Both the position numbers and the translations under genes were made by a program. 64,000 nt of DNA from Dipteris shenzhenensis (lineage: Eukaryota > Polypodiophyta > Polypodiopsida > Gleicheniales), in NCBI GenBank assembly GCA_047967505.1, contig CM106540.1; one strand, written 5' to 3'. This document shows positions 1 through 10,389 of the stretch, one piece after another. Below the pieces are notes generated by a model, which saw nothing but the letters and a program-made list of their open reading frames with translations, did not search any database and was not told the DNA's origin. Position 1 is the stretch's first letter. Every line of letters starts with the position of its first letter.

Positions 1-189
1 TATATAATGGCGCTGCATCCCTACTCGCTTCATCATTAATTCTGTTATGCTGTCAAAACGGTTAAGGCCATCCACTATTACCAGCTATGCAATAAAAACA
101 AATGTCTATAAAAAGAGCAATGCTTTTGAAACAGTTTTAAGCATAGTTCCGGAATTCTTGCAAAAGAAAAGTTCACCAGCCAAAGAAAC

Positions 190-190
<1 letters not shown>

Positions 191-229
<39 letters not shown>
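191..229. repeat. (CT)n(CA)n compound microsatellite
   Basis: A run of CT dinucleotides passes directly into CA dinucleotides. The short open frame across it (47-307) is repeat-derived at this point and not credible as a gene. Confidence 0.9.
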
Positions 230-279
230 ATGGAAAGGTACATAATGCATCTCCACCAACACCACAGCTGGTTTCTAGA

Positions 280-745
280 GTGCAGGAAATGGTCACCACT
301 GAGGTGAAATCAATGAGGCAAGAGATGATTGCTGATGTAAATAGCAAAGTGAACAAATCTTATCTTTACATGAAACTGAAAGAGCGAGAAGCCAGAGAAA
401 CTAACAAGCTGATTTTACGCATGGGGGGAATTACCAGATGGCTGTCTTGGCACAGGGGAATACCAGAAGATAGAATAACTGCCTCAAGGAGAAGATATCA
501 AAAGTGGAATGGGATTCAGATACTACCTGGAATGTCCAGCGAAAAGGAAAACGGATACTCTCAGTGACAAGGCAGCAAGGATTAAGATTCTCTGACAAAC
601 ACACAAGCTGAAGGGCACGAACATAGACATCTGAGAAGCTCATTCTCACTCAGCTCAAGCAAACAGCCACTGAACTTTTCAAAGTGAAAGAAGCTAGGAA
701 AGCAAGAGGATGGATGGCCTATGTAAAGGACAAGCATTGATTAGG
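280..745 (+). pseudogene. Possible LINE ORF1-like remnant
   Basis: The first 50 codons (from 280) give a charged, coiled-coil-like stretch (TEVKSMRQEMIADVNSKV, then KLKEREARETNKL). Further along, in shifted frames at about 590-740, the sequence reads KLKGTNIDI followed by EARKARGWMAYVKDKH. An LKG-x-I-x-I element followed by a K-x-x-x-A-R-K-x-G motif resembles the C-terminal part of L1-type ORF1 proteins or of small LINE-associated proteins. At least one frameshift and one stop separate the parts. No endonuclease or RT lies next to it, so this is at best a relic fragment. The assignment rests on motif resemblance only. Confidence 0.28.
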
Positions 746-1370
746 GAATTCAAATCTGAGCCCAAAGCTCTCAATCTTAAATTGATGTAATGAAGCTCAC
801 ACTATGATAATGCTAGAATATAGGTATGCCCTATCATAATTTATGCACTCTCTTAGGAGATGCCTTGTACACTCCCGCTCTCCTCAGAGATGTAGTAATT
901 AGTTCAAGGTATGCTTTTGCATTGCACTTGCTTTCTCTCGTCATCTACCCATTGCTCATTGCTTCAAGCTTAACTAGGAGCATTGATAGTGGAGTTGTAG
1001 GAGAGGAATGAGTGAAGAAGTGTGAGTTTTGAAAGGTAAAAGAAGAAGCTTTCATTTTTTGTTGGAAATCATTTAGGATCATTTGAAGCTTGTTGTTGAT
1101 ATTTTTTAGTGTTTTGAACTGATAGGAAGATAGTTTAGAGGATTGCTAAGGTGTGTGTGATAGCAAACTCCAACAAAAAAGAGTGATTTTCCAAGTGGTT
1201 TTGGAAGGAGAAACTGTCGTTTTTTGCAAAACACCCCATTTGCTATTCAAATGTTGTTCTTTTTTGTTGTTTTTTTCATTGAGTAGATAGACTAGGTAGT
1301 TTAGCATCCCCCTATCACAAGAAAACCTGAACAGAAACTTCAAAATCATCAAAAACCAATTGGCGAAACT
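746..1370. other. Intergenic, no recognisable feature
   Basis: AT-rich sequence with only short open frames lacking family motifs. A plus-strand frame at 826-1011 is moderately hydrophobic but has no supporting signal. I see no gene here. Confidence 0.5.
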
Positions 1371-1377
1371 GCGAGTT

Positions 1378-1700
1378 CCTATCCCGTCGACCCGTCGCCA
1401 TAGTTTGGTATCCCATCGACCCGTCACCTTAGTTCCTATCCCACCGACTGACAAGTGTCATCCACTGAACCCACCTATCAAATTTATGGTATGAGAGGAG
1501 GGTTGACCCGGTGCTATGGCTTGCTATCCCTCCGACCGGTGCTATAGCCATATCCTCTGCCCGGTGCCATACTCCGAGTTCGTGCTTTAGCTCTATCCCG
1601 CTAGGTCGGTGCCTTAGCTCTATCCCGCAAAGTCGGTGCCTTAGCTCTATCCCACTAGGTCGGTGCCTCATCTCTATCCCCCCGTCCGAAGGGATAGCTC
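1378..1700. repeat. Degenerate 27-bp tandem repeat cluster
   Basis: Four head-to-tail units of 27 bp, built around GCTCTATCCCGCTAGGTCGG, run from 1582 to 1689. The core CTATCCC plus GGTCGGTGCC recurs irregularly from about 1378, for example in the CCCGTCGACCCGTCGCC-like segments. The array keeps an open frame on both strands because the unit is a multiple of three. No gene function is apparent. It lies just upstream of the gypsy fragment and could belong to its LTR or leader. Confidence 0.6.
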
Positions 1701-2300
1701 CGGGAACACAAAATCAAGAAAAGTAGGGATATAAGTGTAATCTAGCACCTGAAAGTAGGGACCCCAAGCATCTGGAAATGATAAAATTTGCAAATTTAAA
1801 GCCACAAGGGGATGCCGCCCCTTGACCCCGCGTCAAGGTAAACTCTAGAATTGGGGCCTCAACTATGCCAATGAACACATGATCTCGAGATCAAAAAGAG
1901 TCCTACAAGCTCACCCTTAGACTGGAGACAGTGCCTCAAATACCATCTTGTCAACCTCCATACCTAGCTTGGCATCCTCAGGGTCAGCAAGCTCAAAAGT
2001 TGGTTCTCACCTCTCAAGAACCACCACTATGTGAATTATCCAGCTCGGGAGAGTCCATGAGTCAAGATGGAGACATGGGTGAACCCTCTAAAATGTTACA
2101 GCCTCAATGACTCTAAACTCCATCTCGAATGATCTCCACTCTCCTGCCCCATCTACAACAGCCGCTAGATTAAGGGAAACCTTTTCTAATATCATAGAAA
2201 GGTTTGGATTGACAGACCCATCAGAATTGCTCAATCCATTTGCTAGGCAGACTTAGCCCAACCACCGATATCACGAGAAATACTCAGCTATCCAAGTCCC

Positions 2301-3537
2301 ATGATACCTACTGGCAATAAATCCCCATCATACCAATTCTTTTATAATAGACAGTCCTATGGGGATGGATTGGGACCCAGATTCTCAGAAGGGTCCCAAA
2401 TGCTAGAAAAAAGGAGGCAAGGGAGTAACCTCGAACGCCCACAATTAAGGCCCTTAACCTTGGAAGCCCGTATGAGTACTCCTTGGCAACAAAACATGGG
2501 AGACATTCCCTACCCAACAACTATCCCTTATAGGCCTATGCCAACAGGGAACATACCACTCCCTAGAGGACCTCCAGTCCAACCTGTTAGGCCCAACCCG
2601 ACCCAAGTCACGATGCAAATGACTAGTGGGCCTGGATCCTCCCATCCCAAACCTTGTGCCATCAAATCCATGGAACCCTTCATCAGGACCACCAACGTAC
2701 AGGACAGGGCCCACCGTTCCACAACCTCCCCCTATATCACAAACGATCCTTACGGACGAAGCTATGAGAATCCTAGTGTAAGTGCTAGGAAGGGGGACCG
2801 CAACGTCACCTCCAGCTTTTCCAGAAAGGGATACCAACCCCTCAAGGAGCAAGCATATCACAATCTCTAAGCTAATCACCAAGTTTCTAGGACAAGGAGA
2901 CCATGTCCCCCATGTTGAGAGATTTCAACAAATTTGTGAGACCTTTAGTGATATCGAGGATCTAGACGAGGTCAATGCCTTTGGCTTGAGTCTTAATGGC
3001 AAGGCTGGACAATGGTTCAAAGCCTTAAACCCTGAGGAGAAAATAAATTGAGACACGTTGCTTAAATCTTTCACTGTGGGGTTCGCCCCTAGTGGTCCTA
3101 AGTGAAGCCCGATCAACTAGCTTTACAAGGTGAGGCAAAAGGAGACTTAGTCCTTAAGAGACTATATTGCCAAGATTAAACACCTGAACGCGCGATGTGA
3201 ATCCCACGAGAGGAGTGATGCGCAACATCTGCCATGCTTCCTCATAGGGCTAGGGGATGCTAAGCTGCATGATCATCTTTTTGCTATGAATCCTACCTCG
3301 TTCGAGCTATGTAGCAAGACGGCGATACTCCTAGGGGATAACATGAGGGAGAAGCCCCAAAAGGATAAATCCTTAGGTTCCTTTGATATGTCCCAAACGA
3401 CAAAGGATTCAACCTCAGAAGCAATTAAGGATGCAAGCATGATGCCCGAGGTGCTAAACATGGAAGAGTTGGCCATCGATCTATTGAATGAGTTGGGCCA
3501 ACAACGGAAGGTAAAAATTAAAAGATGCTCCAAGTAA
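2301..3537 (+). pseudogene. Gypsy gag (family A copy 1), frameshifted
   Basis: The first 190 codons (2301-2870) are rich in Pro, Gln and Arg, as in a gag N-terminus. The gag core follows in another frame from about 2870: HVERFQQICETFSDIEDLD, NAFGLSLNGKAGQWFKALN, then SFTVGFAPSG. It continues with RDYIAKIKHLNARC and ends with LHDHLFAMNPTSFELC. The pattern of a helix, then GKAGQWF, then a second helix, is that of the Retrotrans_gag (PF03732-type) capsid domain. Stops at about 3050, 3105, 3120 and 3150 break the core, so no intact Gag can be made. The closest relative in the window is on the minus strand near 27100-27940. Confidence 0.7.
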
Positions 3538-3559
3538 CCCCCATCTATTTTCACGAAGA

Positions 3560-3715
3560 GATAACATATGGTGTGGAGTGTGCAATAGAAACCATCCCAC
3601 TAATGAGTGCCCTCGTCTTAGAGCCAGGCCAGCACTCTATTATGTTCATTGTGTTTGTTGGGAAAATCACGACACATCCCAATGTCGTTATCCTAGGGGG
3701 ATTCCACAACCCATG
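3560..3715 (+). pseudogene. Zinc-knuckle-like end of family A gag
   Basis: The plus frame starting at about 3578 reads MCNRNHPTNECPRLR and then VCWENHDTSQCRYPRG. Both show the C-x2-C-x3/4-H-x4-C spacing of a nucleocapsid knuckle, although the leading cysteine of each pair is partly lost or lies outside the frame. Proline- and glutamine-rich sequence follows up to about 3900. This position, just after the capsid domain, is where gypsy knuckles normally lie. Confidence 0.5.
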
Positions 3716-4059
3716 AACCAACAAAGGCCACATCTAACATTGCCTACACTACCCAATCCATCTAATCAGGCAATACAAGGAGCCACATCAGCCAATCAAG
3801 GGCAATTTAGGCCTCAAAATATTCCACATCCGCCCGTACTTAGACCTCAACCACTACCACCACGAATTACTTCCCTAAATCAAGTATTGGTCACCGATCC
3901 AACGAGTGTCCCCTCAAGGGAACAACGAATCAGCTGGTCACATATACACCAGCATCTAATACACCACCGCCATTGTGCATTGGGTGTGGTGTGGACCATC
4001 TTTTTAAGGATTGTTCGATGTGAAGGCCATCTAGGTCCACAAGCCTTAACTTGTTAAGC

Positions 4060-4711
4060 GTTAAGAGAGGCCAAGTGTCATCAATATCCTTGAATGTAAT
4101 CACGAGGTTGCAAGCTAAAGCCCTTAGTAAAGAGCTTTGCAAACAAGCCAAAAGGGATAAAGCTAGCACGTCACAGCCTAGGGAGGCAATTTACTTAGCA
4201 CGAGTAAGTACCAAGGGTGGAGCGAAGATTGGGAAGGGACATAATAAGGTCATTATTCCAAGATGGGTCGGATGAAGACACGGCCTCCCTAGCAACATCA
4301 TCTTCCTCTAGTGGTACTTTCTCAAACAGTAGCAGCAACAAACACCTGCATGAGGCAAATAAGGGAACGATAAGGGCCTCAGCCCATGGCCAAGCCACAA
4401 CACCTAAGAGTTGCGGTGAATATCCCAACCCATGGGTGGGGAAACAATGTCTCACCGAGGCGCAAAACTTGGTACGCGAGTGGTAAGAAAAGTTTGTGCA
4501 AAGACTCAAGGAAAGCAAGGGAGCTGATATGATCTATCCAAGGCATCGGGCATTCAATAGAATCTCTAAATCCTTGCAAGTGTCCGAAAGAGTGAAAGAG
4601 GAAATTACTTCGCGCTCTTCAATGGAAGGATCCACACTAATGCATCGGATATTTGAAGAAGACCCTGCCTTGCAACAACTAAAGGAGGATGACAACATGT
4701 ATATGGCTTAG
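4060..4711 (+). pseudogene. Gag-pol spacer protein of family A
   Basis: This is a hydrophilic open stretch interrupted by stops near 4275 and 4485. It holds a serine-rich segment (SSSSSGTFSNSSSNK) and a charged helix EAQNLVREW followed by KFVQRLKESKGADMIYPR. The same helix with diverged residues (EAQNLVRDSQEKFDHRLK) occurs in the minus-strand family A element near 26340-26520. That conservation between two broken copies shows this part was once protein-coding in the family. Its function is unknown. Confidence 0.5.
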
Positions 4712-5144
4712 AAGAGTCATAATCAATAGGCAGGGAACCTATCACTGGTCCTCGAGACATCGCAGGATTAGCCTCATTCTTGACTACTGAGATCAATCGC
4801 AACACTATTACGGGGTAATTCTACTTTATGGAAAGACCTCTCGGATTGGATGAATGGCAAATAGTGACATATACCTAGATGAATCCAGGAACATTCCCAA
4901 ACTCATCCTCTAAAAACACAACATGGTGCAGTTTCAATCTCATGATAGTCACTCATAAGGTTGAAAACCACAAACTCCATCATGCATAGCAGGGACTAGC
5001 TACTATGACATCCCCACTGACGTCATCAACACCCAACAGTGGGTGTAGACCATGGTATAAAAATATGCTCTCACACATACAAATCCACACACCCACACAT
5101 ACTTGAGCATCCATTTATACAAAGTCTTCCTACTGAGTTTCTGT

Positions 5145-5222
5145 CGGAGGTGAAGGGCAGACTCAGCCATGACGAAGGCTACCACTCCGGAGGGAAGGGC
5201 AGACTCAGCCATGACGAAGGCA
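5145..5222 (+). repeat. 43-bp direct repeat inside family A copy 1
   Basis: Two head-to-tail copies (5145-5187 and 5188-5222), both containing AGGGCAGACTCAGCCATGAC, lie just before the open frame at 5227. The repeat may be replication slippage. It places two ATG-containing units close upstream of the protease-like frame. Confidence 0.8.
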
Positions 5223-5226
5223 AATA

Positions 5227-5901
5227 GTGACACCCCAGTCCACTAATCATGATAATGTTGAATCTCCCAATCAAGCTCAAGACCTTCCAAGGGTGCCAAT
5301 CAACAAACTGGGCCAATACTTTGGTCTTGAAGACTCTTGGTGTGCTCCTATACCTGAGTTAGAAGACTCACTAAATCTGATGCATGAACTGGCCACAATA
5401 GATCTGCCAGGTACGAAGGGATTTCAATTCATGCACCTTGACAATGATAAACCTACTACCATTACACCTTTTTACACCATAAGAGTGGTACTACCTAATC
5501 AAGTTGAACTTGCAATTGATAATGTTATTGATCCTGACGAGATAGATATGACTCCATCTCAACTTTGGGTAGAGCTGACATCAACAGGTGCAACATTCTG
5601 AATACAGGCCGTGATATATTGGCGAGCAAGCAATAACCTCATTTCCTGGGAAACATTAAAACATCTCGGCCAAGTACTCCTTCAAGTTTGTGATTCTGAA
5701 ATTCAATCCATAGAGGGTACCTCTATTAGGGTTATTGGTCCTTTAACGTTAAATGTTTCCTTTGAAAATTACACTTTGCCTTGCAAGTTTTTTGTCATTC
5801 CTGTAGACACCTTGACAGCAGTTGCAATTCTTGGTAAAAGTTGGATGCAAGACACTTACAAAGGTTGTTTGGTGATGAATCCACCCATCAAGATGTGCTG
5901 A
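5227..5901 (+). pseudogene. Retropepsin-like aspartic protease region
   Basis: A frame of 124 codons (5227-5601) starts with VPINKLGQYF, shared with the other family A copy, and ends with WVELTSTGATF and a stop. It resumes at 5611-5901 with NNLISWETLKHLGQVLL, then VIGPLTLNVSF, FFVIPVDTLTAVAILGKSWM and a stop. Retroelement proteases show a D-S/T-G-A core, a beta-strand-rich middle and a late ILG-x-x-W/P motif. Here the core reads STGA where DTGA or DSGA is expected, so the catalytic aspartate appears lost, and a stop follows within a few codons. It is a dead protease domain. Confidence 0.55.
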
Positions 5902-5959
5902 TCAATACCAACCAGCCCAACATTCAAGCATCAGCGTCAATGTCTACTTCCATCTCTCA

Positions 5960-6985
5960 ACCTCCACAAGAGCCTCACCAGCAAAGAAAACGAAGAAGAA
6001 GAGCAACCAAGCAAGTGTGGGTCTCAAAGGATCTACTAGAAGCCCAAGGATACTTTGAAGGTGAATCATACATTTGGGTTCCAACAAAATCTCGACATCA
6101 AAAGTCACCGCACTAGAGGCTCAGGGATATTACCTTGGAAACACTCATATTTGGGTACCCAAGGTACTTAGTGCAACAAGAGCACCTCCATCATCTTCCA
6201 GCAACAACGACAATGTGCTCAATAAAGAGCAAAAGAAGGAATGGAGGCCTAAGCCTCTAAAATCTTCATCCTCAATAAATGAGAGGGAAACAACTTCGGG
6301 CCTATCGATTATGAAAAATCAAGACAAAGATTGGAGAGAAAAACCACAAGAATCTACCTTGAAAAAGGTAGAACCACAAGAACTTGCTCACAGGGACGAG
6401 AAAAGCACCACTACAAGAGGATCACACACAAAGATAATCCTCTACCTCCTAACGGGTAGTTACACAAGGACTTGTCTCAAAGAAAAAGACAGTAACATAA
6501 GAACCTACTCGACCACTAGTCTACCAAAATGCCTTAAAATTCAGAAGGGAATCTACTTTGGGAGCAACACAAGAACCTTCCTTACTACAAAATTCGGCAT
6601 CAAGCTTCGTGACAACTACACGTGTCACACCAACCATGCCAGACACAATGGAAGTCACACAAGAACCTTCAATGAGAATATGATGAATTATTTTCACTAG
6701 CAACTTTCTCAGAAGCAACTTGGGCTCAATAAAAAAAGATCTCTGAGACATTGCGATCCTACTCCCATTTGACACATAGAACATATATCACTTTAGTACC
6801 GTGAGTATCATAAAAGTGGTACATGTGGGAGATAATGTTCAACGGTGCAACTCCGACAACAAGTACACGTGGGGAGTAGATCCACAAGAACCTACTCCTA
6901 AAAATGGAGTAGCTGCCAATGGGAAGACAATTGCCCGCCAGCAAGATCTCGATCAATGTCTCAGTGACACTTCTTCCATGTGATT
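5960..6985 (+). pseudogene. Repeat-bearing hydrophilic ORF downstream of protease
   Basis: Two overlapping frames (5841-6116 and 6074-6700) carry the same short motif twice: LEAQGYFEGESYIWVP near 6035-6083 and LEAQGYYLGNTHIWVP near 6112-6159. A second motif, G-S-x-T-R-T/K, occurs four times between 6418 and 6672 (RGSHTK, GSYTRT, GSNTRT, GSHTRT), spaced by Lys/Thr-rich sequence. The KQVWV-x-K and IWVPK phrases resemble the segment after the zinc knuckle of some plant Ty1/copia polyproteins, but no copia integrase or RT is present. I do not recognise the protein. Confidence 0.4.
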
Positions 6986-8171
6986 ATCAGAAAAATATGA
7001 GGACCAAAATAGGGATACAATTCATATTCCTCATGGTGATCTACAAGGTGATGTCCTTCCTAGGTCTATAGAGGTCACAATTGGTCAATGTATCAACACA
7101 CTGTCATACTAATGCACTCATAGGTACTAAGGCCATTTAGGTGAATAGGAACTCAGTTCCAAGTGCTAAGTGTGTCCCTCAAGAATCAATAAAGATAAAA
7201 CATGTGGGAGTCCTAGGTGAAAATAGGACTAGGTGAACTAGGCAGCTAGTCCTCTTCAGGTCCTCAGCACAGTACACTCAACAAATCGCATCTACATCAT
7301 TCCAAGGGCTCCTTGGTCGAGAAAATAAGATAAAAACACTACGGAAAGTCAGTACACCAATCAGCATCAACAACAAATCCCATCAGCAGAGCCAAAACAG
7401 AACAGTAAGTAAGCAGGGTCTTGAATTGAGTCCACACATGGAACGACAACTGGTTCTCCACAAGCAGCTCTACATGATGCATTCAACTATAGGGTGAAGG
7501 TGATGACACCAACATGGTTTCGTATGAGTTTCTTGTGACCCTCAAAGCTTTTTTGTCACATTCCTTTACTAACACCACCATTAACTATCTAACTCTGAAT
7601 CATCCTCTTCTTTCTATTTTGCCTTCCTCTTTTTCTTATTACCTCTAGCTTCGAAGCCTTTTGTAGATCCCAGATGCTACAAACCTCTCCAGAGTCCAAC
7701 CCCTCATTTCAGGAGTTTGTATAATGTATTATCAAATTCCTCTGAATGGATTTGATGACTCAGACAAAGAGCGCTCCAGATTGCATCAAAAGCTTATTGG
7801 GCTAACAAACAACTTTAAACAAATGCCACAATGCTGTGTGGACGTGAAATTATTTCCCCCTAAAAATAATTTACGTATGTATATTCATACTGAAGCATAA
7901 GCCACCTCAAACTCGCAGAGTGCTGCTCTTTGCTATCTTTCTATAGCACACAGGCCACAGGATACACCCAGCTGCGTCTATAATTGTTGCATGCTACACA
8001 AGCCTATGAGTCCTTGCATACACAGTTCTAAATTCTGCCAGCAGCTTAAGGCCTTTCATTGCAGCCCAAGAAACTGTAAGCCTGCTTTAGGACAGGAAAT
8101 ACCATACATAAGCACACAATTTCCCTTCGTACCAAATAACTAACAAGAAAGTTGTAAGACTAGAATATATA

Positions 8172-8174
<3 letters not shown>
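6986..8174. other. Intergenic, no recognisable gene
   Basis: Short open frames only, on both strands. CACAAGAA-type phrases like those of the preceding repeat ORF fade out by about 6980. No LTR end, RNA gene or exon of the neighbouring TOC34 gene was recognised. Confidence 0.5.
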
Positions 8175-8246
<72 letters not shown>

Positions 8247-8247
8247 C
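8175..8247. repeat. (GT)n(GA)n compound microsatellite
   Basis: More than twenty GT dinucleotides pass directly into a run of GA dinucleotides. The minus-strand open frame covering it is a repeat artefact. Confidence 0.95.
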
Positions 8248-8432
8248 AAAAGAGACAGATGGAAGAAGGGAGTTTACAAGAGACATTAAAAAAAGCTAAA
8301 GAGTAAAAAGAATGAGTAACTAGGAAAAGCAAGCTAGGCTTATGTTTTCATCAGCATCAAGCCAACTAGGTTTCGAAAGATTCCAGAGTCTCTTGGATTC
8401 TTTCGAATTATATATGCTGTTCACTTTTATTC

Positions 8433-8662
8433 TGCAGGCTTCTTTCAGAAACTGCGACCTCACATTGGGAGAGCAGTAAATAATCTCGCAGCACTGTGAG
8501 CCCAGATCACAAAGTATCCACCGTTCAGTGCAGAAATTACACTCATCATATTGTGCAGGCTTCTTTCAGAAACTGCAACGTCACATTGGAATAATCTCAC
8601 AGCACTGTGAGCCCAGATCACAAAGTATCCACCGTTCAGTGCAGGAAATTACACTCATCATA
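8433..8662. repeat. 121-bp tandem duplication
   Basis: Two direct copies, 8433-8553 and 8554-8662, share GCAGGCTTCTTTCAGAAACT and a long segment with CAAAGTATCCACCGTTCAGT. The second copy lacks about 12 bp internally, so the copies are recognisable but not identical. It lies 3' of the TOC34 exons, in what may be an intron or the 3' flank. Confidence 0.9.
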
Positions 8663-8790
8663 CAGAGTAAACGTTTGCCAAGCAGAAGAATTTAAACATG
8701 TTCATTATTTGCTGTTTGAAAGACAGTTTTGTATATGCTCCATGCCCTTCCAAAAGGTGCAAGCAGGCGCCAAGCCATCCATCGCAAATA

Positions 8791-9022
8791 CTATGGCCTA
8801 AGATTGTATGGACCACCAGGGGTACTAACAGGGTTCATCAAGGTATAGCTGCCTCCAAAGCTTGGGATGTATCTGTACCAGATCCTGTGGTTGGAAGGTG
8901 AGAAACAGGTACAACCATCTAGTTTGAATCAGGCCTATGGTTTTAATCATATGGAAAAGCAGGAATGCCAGGCAAGCGACAGCAATAAAGCAAAGATCTG
9001 ACACAAACAATACGTCAGCCTT
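8791..9022 (-). other. Candidate 3' exons of TOC34, unresolved
   Basis: Two alternatives can follow exon 4. (1) An acceptor GTTGCAG at 9023 would open an in-frame segment from 9022 to the stop near 8825. It holds a strongly hydrophobic stretch (FIAVACLAFLLFHMIKTIGL) that could be a membrane anchor. (2) An acceptor AACCACAG at 8885 would open a different frame, IWYRYIPSFGGSYTLMNPV and onward, to a stop at 8791-8793. Neither supplies the segment that follows the TH-A-Q motif in known TOC34 proteins (PVVLVENSGRC). That segment was not found in 7500-9083 on this strand. Confidence 0.25.
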
Positions 9023-9083
9023 CTGCAACTCCTAGCAAAATTTTAATAAGGGCTATTCAAACGAAGATCGCTCATCAAGTCAC

Positions 9084-10176
9084 CTGAGCTTCACTCTTTT
9101 TCAATCCTGCCTCCTTTTGGAATGTTTCTCGTAATGTAGCTGACCTTGCTGCAACAAAATCAGGATAGCTGATTCCATCAGGTGGCGAGAACTGGGCATG
9201 TGTAAGAGCCACCATACCAATTTTCCAGATTTCGGGCCCAAAGCTTCTGGCAATAGCCCTGATAACTTGTCTGTCAAGACTATCGACACGATACCCATCA
9301 AGTCTATCAACGTAAATCATGACGTCCACCGTTTTGTTCAATAAGAACCTGCACAAAACAGATTAATTACAGAAACCAGCATGAGCACCAAGCACAACAA
9401 CTCTGTATGAAGAATCTAAAAGGCAACATCAACTGCTCAACGCTTGAATTTACTCGCTTCAGAAGCACGGTACTGACCTTCTAATGGTATCCAAGGCGTG
9501 ATCATTGACAAATAAGCCTTCCACTAAGCCCGGAGTGTCAATTATATTCAGGGTAAACCCTGCTCGTACGCGCGAGTACATCAGCGGCCTCATTGTCTCT
9601 GACTGGCACAGGAAATCGAACCCCGAGCAAAAACATTTGATATGAACACAATACGCAGGCGCAACATAATTACTAAAGGCTTCGGGTAAACAATCGTCAA
9701 TTTCATACTTCAATTTCTTAATTAGAATTGCCTCTCGCGTAGAGCAGAATCTAAAGCGGTCAAACTCGGGTTGTCGTCAACCCACCCGCTAGAGCGCTCT
9801 TTCCTCTAGCAGAAATCTGTCTATCGCCTGCAAAGAGTGTGAGCTGCTCGATACGATGGGAAAGGAGTCCACGACAATACCTGAAACGCACTCACAACCG
9901 CAACCTTCTCACCGAGCAGAGAGTTAACGGTAGAGCTCTTGCCGACGCCCCCTTTGCCCAAAAGCAGAACCGTAAGGTTGCTGACGTTCTGCAAGGAGGG
10001 AGAATCGCGAGAAATCAAATCGAGCAAGCTTTGGAAGGGAAAAGGGGGGGGAGAAAAAGGGGAAACATGAAGGAAACCTGCTGTCTCAATTTGCCGAGAA
10101 GGGAGTGCAATGCATTTTGAGTGGCGACAGGGAACTTCTGCAATCCTGTCCACTCACGAGCTTGGCTGGACGCCAT
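9084..10176 (-). CDS. TOC34: TOC34-type chloroplast outer-envelope import GTPase, exons 1-4
   Basis: TOC34/33 is a GTPase preprotein receptor of the chloroplast outer envelope that works with TOC159 and TOC75. Four exons with GT-AG borders read on the minus strand: 10176-10078, 9988-9881, 9602-9478 and 9348-9084. Exon 1 begins MASSQAREWTGLQKFPVATQ, the typical TOC34 start, which is why the ATG at 10176 was chosen over internal ones. Exon 2 holds the P-loop G1 motif GKGGVGKSSTVNS and ends VVSAFQ. Exon 3 holds RAGFTLNIIDTPGL (G3). Exon 4 holds LLNKTVDVMIYVDRLD and THAQ (G4), with SPPDGISYPDF. All catalytic motifs look intact and there is no internal stop over 199 codons. The C-terminal third, with G5 and the tail anchor, is not visible, so the gene is split, rearranged or truncated. 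Confidence 0.9.
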
Positions 10177-10389
10177 AGCTTTCTTCCAACAAGCTCACCT
10201 TGAATTCAGGCAATGCACAAAACCACCATCACCGCTTTTTATCCCCTCGTCCAAGACGACGTCGCCTCAATCAAACTATAGCCTCCTCATACAGAAATGT
10301 CTTTACCATAATCCACACAATTAGCTGATTAATCAGTTTATTATATTATGACACCGCAGCACCCCTGCCTCACACCATCGCGCCTTCGA
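10177..10389. promoter_or_regulatory. TOC34 upstream region
   Basis: This is the short 5' flank of TOC34 up to the SINE. A putative 5' UTR precedes the ATG, and AT-rich sequence lies at about 10310-10350. No TATA box can be assigned with confidence. Confidence 0.35.

Larger units (their letters stand above)
1790..6985 (+). mobile_element. Degenerate Ty3/gypsy fragment, family A, copy 1
   Basis: In order this plus-strand region holds a gag core (2880-3540), zinc-knuckle-like Cys/His motifs (3570-3710), a spacer protein (4060-4711), a protease-like region (5227-5901) and a repeat-rich tail (5960-6985). Stops and frameshifts break every part. No reverse transcriptase, RNase H or integrase was found before the microsatellite at 8175, so pol is deleted or the element was non-autonomous. 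The gag (HVERFQQICETF, NAFGLSLNGKAGQWF) and spacer (EAQNLVREW, VPINKLGQYF) match the minus-strand element at 20265-27950, so both belong to one family. I could not identify LTRs or a primer binding site. Confidence 0.72.

Noticed and set aside
3273-3554. 93-codon minus frame in family A gag
   Set aside because: The plus strand over the same bases carries conserved gag motifs; the minus frame is a shadow.
8087-8332. 81-codon minus frame with a Ser/Leu/His run
   Set aside because: It spans the GT/GA microsatellite; the run is the translated repeat.
9839-10120. 93-codon plus frame opposite TOC34
   Set aside because: A shadow of exons 1-2 and the intron on the other strand.
9821-10153. Single-exon start of TOC34 at 10153 (MDRIAEVPCRH...)
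   Set aside because: That frame reads through the first intron. Splicing 10176-10078 to 9988 gives the conserved N-terminus instead.
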